A DNA stretch of 8,561 nt. It comes from Moraxellaceae bacterium. Its GTDB lineage: Bacteria; Pseudomonadota; Gammaproteobacteria; Pseudomonadales; Moraxellaceae. The notes beneath the pieces are model-generated. The model was not told the origin of the DNA. It saw nothing but the letters and a program-made list of their open reading frames with translations, and searched no databases. The stretch is from the NCBI GenBank assembly GCA_030684415.1, contig JAUXNL010000149.1:1-8561 (forward strand), in the 5' to 3' direction. The stretch's first letter is position 1. Every line of letters begins with the position of its first letter. Positions 5,848 through 8,561 of the stretch are shown in pieces. Made by a program: the position numbers and the translations under genes.

Positions 5848-6248
5848 CACAGCAGCTGCCAGACGTGTCGGCTATCGATGAAGGCGATGACCCGGCCGTC
5901 ACGGATGATGAATTGATACGGCTCGAAGCCGGTATAGCCGCCGTAGCTGTTCTTCGCGTTGATCATCGCCTTGACGACGTGACCGGCCGCGATCCGCGTG
6001 CCGGTGCGATCGGACTCACCAGCCCAGGACTCGGTTGTCTTCTCGTCGAACTGCCAGATCGCGGAGTCTGAATCCTTCAGCCGCATCTGCATGAAGGTCT
6101 TGACCAGGCCTTGCCAATCGGCCGGCAACGCGGCGCCGTAACCCATCTGCGCAACCTGCGCTTCATACTGCGCCTGGGTGGTGGGAGTGTAGCAGCCGGC
6201 GAGCGACAGTGCAGCCAGCGCGAAGAGGAGTCGAAATCGTGTCTTCAT
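5847..6248 (-). CDS. Lipoprotein with NAKNSYGGYTGF motif, downstream of the repressor
   Basis: A 133-residue lipoprotein precursor: MKTRFR, hydrophobic core (7-17), lipobox LAGC with cysteine at 19. Tyr follows the cysteine, so there is no Asp at +2 and outer-membrane sorting is plausible if Lol rules apply. The mature part has DWQGLVKTFMQMRLKDSDSA (44-63), then a conserved-looking core INAKNSYGGYTGFEPYQF (96-113) and IIRDGRVIAFID (114-125). From memory, small proteobacterial lipoproteins of unknown function share 'LKDPDSA ... NAKNSYGGYTGF.PY', so this is probably a member of that group. The ATG at 6248 is chosen over the longer frame (to 6335) because it gives a clean signal peptide and lies seven bases after the repressor stop. 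It overlaps the next gene as TGATG. Its place behind a repressor fits a lysogenic conversion gene. Confidence 0.86.
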   Translation of the reverse strand: MKTRFRLLFALAALSLAGCYTPTTQAQYEAQVAQMGYGAALPADWQGLVKTFMQMRLKDSDSAIWQFDEKTTESWAGESDRTGTRIAAGHVVKAMINAKNSYGGYTGFEPYQFIIRDGRVIAFIDSRHVWQLL

Positions 6249-6255
6249 GAAAAGC

Positions 6256-6696
6256 TCAGTCGCCCTTGGGCGGTGTCTCCCACTCAGCGAGCGGGAAGTG
6301 TTTCTTGAGCCGTCGCATGACGGCCGGGAATGCATCGGGATCGGCGGCGATCTCCGCCGCGTCGAACAAATGTCGGATGTAGGATTCGCAGTCGGCGCGC
6401 GTTGACGGGCGACGTTGCTCGAGGAGATTTAGGGCCACCCCGCGAGAGTATGGCGCAGACTCCTCCTCCAAGGAGCTCCGTTTATCGCCTGTTTTAAGGT
6501 GGTCGGTCAGTTCACTTTTGCGAAGGTCGCGCTCCATGTCCTGCAAGGCCGCCCGCAGCTCGGCGCTCGGTTGTTCGTGGCCCCGCTCGAGTTTGGAGAT
6601 CCACTCCCGGCTGACTCCCAGCGCCCGGCCCATGGCCTCCTGATCAAGATCAAGCCGCCCGCGAAGGAGGCGGATGCGTTCGTTCCAGGGGTTCAT
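6256..6696 (-). CDS. XRE-family transcriptional repressor (CI/c-like lysogeny regulator)
   Basis: A 146-residue protein with an N-terminal helix-turn-helix (about 4-55). LDQEAMGRALGVS forms helix 2 and the turn, and REWISKLERGHEQPS is the recognition helix plus the typical XRE 'E-G-xxxPS' ending. It is divergent from a second small HTH gene across a 76-bp dyad-rich region, as in lambda CI/Cro or Mu c/ner switches. The C-terminal part (80-146) is short and helical (VALNLLEQRRPSTRADCES, then LFDAAEIAADPDAFPAVMRR). It shows no LexA/CI-type Ser-Lys protease segment, so RecA-stimulated self-cleavage is not expected. The ATG at 6696 lacks an obvious Shine-Dalgarno site. It probably represses its own and the rightward promoter. 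An antitoxin-type XRE protein is a less likely alternative. Confidence 0.87.
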   Translation of the reverse strand: MNPWNERIRLLRGRLDLDQEAMGRALGVSREWISKLERGHEQPSAELRAALQDMERDLRKSELTDHLKTGDKRSSLEEESAPYSRGVALNLLEQRRPSTRADCESYIRHLFDAAEIAADPDAFPAVMRRLKKHFPLAEWETPPKGD

Positions 6697-6711
6697 TTAC
6701 TTGAACAAGAA

Positions 6712-6729
6712 GTTAACATTTATGTTGAC
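6712..6729. promoter_or_regulatory. Operator-like dyad GTTAACAT-TT-ATGTTGAC
   Basis: The 8-bp arms match in seven of eight positions as reverse complements. The dyad covers the proposed rightward -35 hexamer, so a bound repressor would block that promoter. It also contains, on the minus strand, the octamer AAATGTTA found in both arms of the palindrome at 8404-8428. Confidence 0.5.
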
Positions 6730-6742
6730 GGCGTGGGATAAC
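6713..6742 (+). promoter_or_regulatory. Candidate rightward early promoter
   Basis: TTAACA (6713-6718) is a 5/6 match to the sigma-70 -35 consensus, and GATAAC (6737-6742) is a 4/6 match to -10, with an 18-bp spacer. Transcription would begin near 6749, giving a leader of roughly 24 bases to the ATG at 6773. Prediction from sequence alone, assuming a sigma-70-like consensus in the host. Confidence 0.35.
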
Positions 6743-6772
6743 CTTCACATTCGTGAACCATAGCCAATCACT

Positions 6773-6949
6773 ATGAGCCCCCACAATCAAGCCCGAATCC
6801 GCATGCACCAGAAGCGCCTCGCGCTTGGTTACTCGATGAAGGAGTTAGCACGCGTCGTCGGCCGACCACGCGAGAGCGTGTCGCGGGCGGTGAACCACGG
6901 TCATCATCCGGGCATCCTCGCAAAAGTGAAGGAGGTCCTCCGTGGCTGA
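6773..6949 (+). CDS. Small Cro/Ner-like helix-turn-helix protein
   Basis: A 58-residue basic protein starting MSPHNQARIRMHQKR, the first gene of the rightward operon. Residues 20-41 (YSMKELARVVGRPRESVSRAVN) form a convincing helix-turn-helix, with helix 2 MKELARVV and recognition helix RESVSRAVN, followed by a closing helix PGILAKVKEVLRG. Size, position opposite the repressor and fold match the Cro/Ner type of early regulator, which shuts down repressor and early transcription. There is no Shine-Dalgarno sequence before the ATG, so its translation may be inefficient or the true start may be an internal ATG at 6803 or 6836, which also lack ribosome-binding sites. It overlaps the next gene by eight bases. 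Confidence 0.75.
   Translation: MSPHNQARIRMHQKRLALGYSMKELARVVGRPRESVSRAVNHGHHPGILAKVKEVLRG
6929..6936 (+). promoter_or_regulatory. Very strong Shine-Dalgarno site AAGGAGGT for the GTG start at 6942
   Basis: All eight bases can pair with the usual 16S rRNA 3' end, with a five-base spacer (CCTCC) before the GTG. It lies within the last codons of the Cro-like gene and decides the start of the 72-aa gene. The following CCTCC could pair back on GGAGG and partly mask the site. Confidence 0.8.
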
Positions 6950-7160
6950 GAGCAAGACACAGATCGCCCTGCGCGTTGCACACCGGCACAGCGAGGACCC
7001 GACGACCACGGCACAGGAGAGGGAAGCGATCCTGGCGGCGATGACCGGCGCATTCAAGGGCCGCCCCGGCGAGCTCGCGGCCAAGACCCTGTTTCACCTG
7101 CGCGAGCAGCGCCGGCTGCAAATGACGCTCAAGGCCATCTTGGAGGGCATCGGCAAATGA
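6942..7160 (+). CDS. Small helical early protein of unknown function
   Basis: I do not recognise this 72-residue protein. It starts with GTG at 6942 behind a perfect AAGGAGGT site. It is basic and predicted to be mostly helical: SKTQIALRVAHRHSED (4-19), TAQEREAILAAMTGAFKG (23-40) and ELAAKTLFHLREQRRLQMTL (44-63), ending ILEGIGK. No transmembrane segment, cysteine or signal peptide is present. Its stop overlaps the next ATG as ATGA, so it is translationally coupled in the early operon. Small helical proteins just after cro/ner genes are common in phages and often act as host or phage regulators, but no role can be assigned here. Confidence 0.75.
   Translation: MAESKTQIALRVAHRHSEDPTTTAQEREAILAAMTGAFKGRPGELAAKTLFHLREQRRLQMTLKAILEGIGK
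7142..7147 (+). promoter_or_regulatory. Shine-Dalgarno site GGAGGG for the ATG at 7157
   Basis: GGAGGG lies nine bases upstream of the ATG, inside the preceding gene. Together with the ATGA overlap it is the main support for translation beginning at 7157. Confidence 0.65.
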
Positions 7161-7540
7161 ACGCGCCGTCGAAACTCACTGCGGCGCGCCTGGAGTTGGC
7201 CTCATGGCTGCTGGCGGAGGCGCTGCCTGGCGCAGCGTCGTTTCCTCACTGGCATGAGGCGGCTTATCATCTGGCTGCCCTGCGCGGGCATGTATCAGGC
7301 GCTCGAGCAGATTTACCAACTGACCTTGCTGCACTACGCCGGCTTCTCGCGCCGAGGCCATCCATCGATGGGCTTCATGGAGCTGACCTCGAAATGTGTC
7401 GAGCCGCGTGTGCAGACGCTGGTGCTCGTCTTCAAGCGCTTTCACCCGCTCGCGCAGGGCTGCCACTTCAACATCCGCCTGGGATTTCCACGGCCACATG
7501 CCCGCAGCCTGCGCGGGCCAACCCCAGGGAGCAAGCCTGA
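7157..7540 (+). CDS. Hypothetical early protein; start well supported, downstream frame doubtful
   Basis: A 127-residue frame with a good Shine-Dalgarno site, an ATGA overlap with the preceding gene, and a stop two bases before the next ATG (TGA-CC-ATG), so both ends fit the operon. The first 40-odd residues (KLTAARLELASWLLAEALPG, then HWHEAAYHLAAL) look like an ordinary helical protein with GC-rich third codon positions. After about position 7285 third positions become AT-rich while first positions are very GC-rich, unlike the neighbouring genes. The residues turn Ala/Pro/Cys-rich (LEMCRAACADAGARLQALSP). In the same stretch two other frames are open, including an antisense one that reads as a coiled coil. 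Possible explanations are a frameshift, a rearranged insert, or an overlapping gene. Function unknown. Confidence 0.5.
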   Translation: MNAPSKLTAARLELASWLLAEALPGAASFPHWHEAAYHLAALRGHVSGARADLPTDLAALRRLLAPRPSIDGLHGADLEMCRAACADAGARLQALSPARAGLPLQHPPGISTATCPQPARANPREQA

Positions 7541-7542
7541 CC

Positions 7543-7914
7543 ATGTCGACCGCCGAGCAACTTGCCTTCCCCTTCGCGTCGCTGGACTTCCCCGGCCGCA
7601 CGACGCTGGGACTGGGCGAGATCGCGAAACGGATCGGCTGCTCGGTCGATCACCTGCTCAACGAGGTCGAGCACGGCGCGCTCTGTGGCATCGATCTCAA
7701 GGGCGCCAAGGCCACGCTGCGCTTCATCCGCGTGCCGGTGGAGGCCTATCGCGCCTACGTGCTGCAGCGCATGACCGGCGAGTTCCGCCGCAATTTCATC
7801 CGCGATCTGCCCGCCCACGTCAAACGCGAGCTGCGCCGCGAGATGATCGGCGCCTCCGACAAGGCCGAGCTGCGCGAGATGATCACGGAAATAAAAGGGG
7901 CACTCACCGCATGA
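7543..7914 (+). CDS. Excisionase/MerR-type helix-turn-helix early protein
   Basis: A 123-residue protein. After a short lead (MSTAEQLAFPFASLDFPG), residues 20-64 follow the pattern of excisionase-like HTH domains: TTLGLGEIAKRIGCSVDHLL (helix 1, turn, helix 2), then EHGALCGIDLKGAKATLRFI (wing) and RVPVEAYRAYVLQRM. The order 'aeiakrlgcS---l---v--G-l-gi------r-frVp--a-~ay' is the HTH_17/Xis arrangement. A basic helical tail (RRNFIRDLPAHVKRELRREM, then KAELREMITEIKGAL) extends it to the end and may serve in oligomerisation. A GGGA tract lies about 12 bases before the ATG at 7543; the stop overlaps the next start as ATGA. It may regulate early genes or assist recombination. No integrase is visible in the window to pair with it. 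Confidence 0.8.
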   Translation: MSTAEQLAFPFASLDFPGRTTLGLGEIAKRIGCSVDHLLNEVEHGALCGIDLKGAKATLRFIRVPVEAYRAYVLQRMTGEFRRNFIRDLPAHVKRELRREMIGASDKAELREMITEIKGALTA

Positions 7915-8177
7915 GGACCGCCGCCCAGCTCCGCTGCCTCATCGCGAACGACCACCAGCGCCTCGCCTGGCTGGCCGTCATGCTCGACGAAGCACCGCTC
8001 GACGCCCTGCCGCGCAACTTCCACGCGCAGTGCGTGGCCGCGCGGCAGGCGCTCTGCGCCCGCGAGGCCGACCTCGCCCAACTCCTTTCGCCGGCTGCGC
8101 CAGACGACCACCTCCCGTCGGACCCGGCAGGTTCCTTGGCCACCTCGGGCGCAGCGCAGCCGGCGATCTCTCTCTGA
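7911..8177 (+). CDS. Small hypothetical early protein
   Basis: An 88-residue protein that I do not recognise. The first 60 residues are helical and Leu/Ala-rich (TAAQLRCLIANDHQRLAWLA, then NFHAQCVAARQALCAREADL), and the last 28 (PAAPDDHLPSDPAGS onward) look disordered. The ATG at 7911 sits in an ATGA overlap with the preceding gene, and AAGGGG at 7895-7900 gives a usable Shine-Dalgarno site ten bases upstream. Third codon positions are strongly GC-rich, supporting real coding. It shows a faint resemblance to the C-terminal half of the 7157 ORF ('C-aAC---aRLQaLSPA' against 'CvAArqAL---adLaqLLSPA'), too weak to claim homology. Confidence 0.72.
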   Translation: MRTAAQLRCLIANDHQRLAWLAVMLDEAPLDALPRNFHAQCVAARQALCAREADLAQLLSPAAPDDHLPSDPAGSLATSGAAQPAISL

Positions 8178-8180
8178 CCC

Positions 8181-8561
8181 ATGTCCAAAATCGAAAAACA
8201 ATCCACCGCGCTCGCGCTCCTCCAGGACAAGGAAATCGGCAGCGCGATACCCCTCACCAAGCTGCAGCTCGTCGCGGTGCAGCAATTCCGGCGCATCGCC
8301 CGCGATACGCGCGAGGCGCCGCTGCGGGCGATCCTGCTCGGGCTCACCCTGCACCGGGTGAAAGCCTCCATGCCTTGGGGAACCTTCGAGGCCTGGAAAA
8401 AGGCAAATGTTACCGCCTGTAACATTTGGTCCGAGAGCACGACAAAGAAGAATTGCTCGTTCTTCATGCGCCTCGCCATCGCCGCTATCTCGCGCACCGG
8501 CGCCACCAAGCCGCAGCTCCTCGCGCTGCCGGGCGATCAGTCCGAGTTGGCGCTGCCGGGT
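8181..8561 (+). CDS. DUF3102-like phage protein, 3'-truncated by right edge
   Basis: The frame opens at ATG 8181, three bases after the previous stop, and remains open for 127 codons to the window end. After a Lys-rich start (MSKIEKQSTALALLQDKEIG) it has LGLTLHRVKASMPWGTFEAW (about 57-76), then SESTTKKNCSFFMRLAIAAI (85-104). The 'L---kv-lphG-f--W ... s--t---fMrla' pattern recalls DUF3102-type phage proteins, where a short helix-turn-helix-like region follows 'hGeW--Wl'. No Shine-Dalgarno site precedes the ATG, so coupling to the preceding gene is likely. A 25-bp perfect palindrome lies within codons 75-83. The family call is from memory of the pattern; the C-terminal part is missing. Confidence 0.68.
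   Translation, partial: MSKIEKQSTALALLQDKEIGSAIPLTKLQLVAVQQFRRIARDTREAPLRAILLGLTLHRVKASMPWGTFEAWKKANVTACNIWSESTTKKNCSFFMRLAIAAISRTGATKPQLLALPGDQSELALPG
8404..8428. repeat. AT-rich perfect palindrome inside the DUF3102-like gene; possible regulatory site
   Basis: The arms CAAATGTTAC (8404-8413) and GTAACATTTG (8419-8428) are exact reverse complements around CGCCT. The site is clearly more AT-rich than its GC-rich surroundings. The octamer AAATGTTA in each arm also occurs in the divergent control region (minus strand, 6721-6714). It may be an intragenic operator; as RNA it would form a 10-bp hairpin without a U-tract. Confidence 0.6.

Larger units (their letters stand above)
6697..6772. promoter_or_regulatory. 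Divergent control region between repressor and Cro-like gene, with operator-like half-sites
   Basis: This 76-bp gap is AT-rich compared with both sides and full of related half-sites: TTGAAC (6701-6706), GTTAAC (6712-6717), GTTGAC (6724-6729) and GTGAAC (6753-6758), with GTTCA at 6691-6695 overlapping the repressor start. A near-perfect 18-bp dyad spans 6712-6729, and TTCAC-ATTC-GTGAA forms another at 6744-6757. Such clusters are expected operators for an XRE repressor. No binding data can be inferred beyond this. Confidence 0.65.

Noticed and set aside
6744..6757. TTCAC-ATTC-GTGAA as a parS-like centromere site
   Set aside because: The parS core needs uninterrupted TTCACGTGAA; here four bases separate the halves, and no ParA/ParB gene is visible. 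It is better explained as a repressor half-site pair.
7254..8177. 307-codon plus-strand frame
   Set aside because: It has no ribosome-binding site, crosses two better supported genes out of frame, and only its last part (from 7911) is a real gene with its own ATGA start. Its 5' section is considered only as one alternative in the coding conflict at 7285-7504.
7755..8509. Minus-strand frames opposite the early operon (199 and 201 codons)
   Set aside because: They have no ribosome-binding sites and Arg/Ser/Ala-rich translations without domains, while the plus strand has coupled starts and an HTH protein.
1..8561. tRNA genes, CRISPR array, insertion sequence, att site
   Set aside because: I looked for cloverleaf-like segments, regularly spaced repeats, transposase motifs with terminal inverted repeats, and integrase-adjacent repeats, and found nothing convincing.

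Overview
The window is a dense block of tailed-phage genes, most likely part of a temperate (prophage) genome, in a GC-rich bacterial background. The host is probably Gram-negative, because two genes encode lipoproteins with Leu-Ala-(Ala)-Gly-Cys lipoboxes and one of them lies in what looks like a lysis block. Nothing in the window fixes the host taxon. I see no tRNA, rRNA, CRISPR array, insertion sequence, integrase or transposase. There is no gene-free stretch over 300 bases. The largest gaps are the 76-bp control region at 6697-6772 and the 66-bp gap at 5032-5097.

Layout. A divergent control region (about 6697-6772) divides the window. To its left, everything reads leftward (minus strand). 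First comes a lysogeny-type block: an XRE-family repressor (6696-6256), a lipoprotein (6248-5847) and a C-terminally anchored membrane protein (5847-5098). After a 66-bp gap with a 7-bp direct repeat comes a tightly packed late operon. Its genes are a small beta-rich hypothetical (5031-4675), a serine alpha/beta hydrolase (4678-4034), a small lipoprotein (4037-3771), a one-TM coiled-coil protein (3766-3377), a small winged-helix-like protein (3374-3126), a short secreted-looking protein (3129-2815), the probable small terminase subunit (2814-2269), the large terminase subunit (2269-122), and the first 40 codons of a probable portal protein (120-1) running off the left edge. Nearly every junction is a 1-4 base stop/start overlap or a gap of a few bases, so translational coupling is likely. 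The order TM-coiled-coil protein, small gene(s), small terminase, large terminase, portal resembles the start of the Mu-type head module (gp25 to gp29).

To the right, everything reads rightward (plus strand) as an early operon: a 58-aa Cro/Ner-like HTH protein (6773-6949), a 72-aa helical protein (6942-7160), a problematic 127-aa ORF (7157-7540), an excisionase-like HTH protein (7543-7914), an 88-aa hypothetical (7911-8177), and a 3'-truncated protein resembling DUF3102-type phage proteins (8181 to the right edge).

Most interesting points: (1) a complete Ser-Asp-His alpha/beta hydrolase in the block where an endolysin would be expected; (2) a repressor-linked lipoprotein plus tail-anchored protein pair that looks like a lysogenic exclusion or conversion cassette; (3) an AT-rich perfect palindrome inside the last early gene whose half-site AAATGTTA also occurs in the divergent control region; (4) a stretch at about 7285-7504 where codon-position composition contradicts the operon reading frame and an antisense coiled-coil ORF competes.
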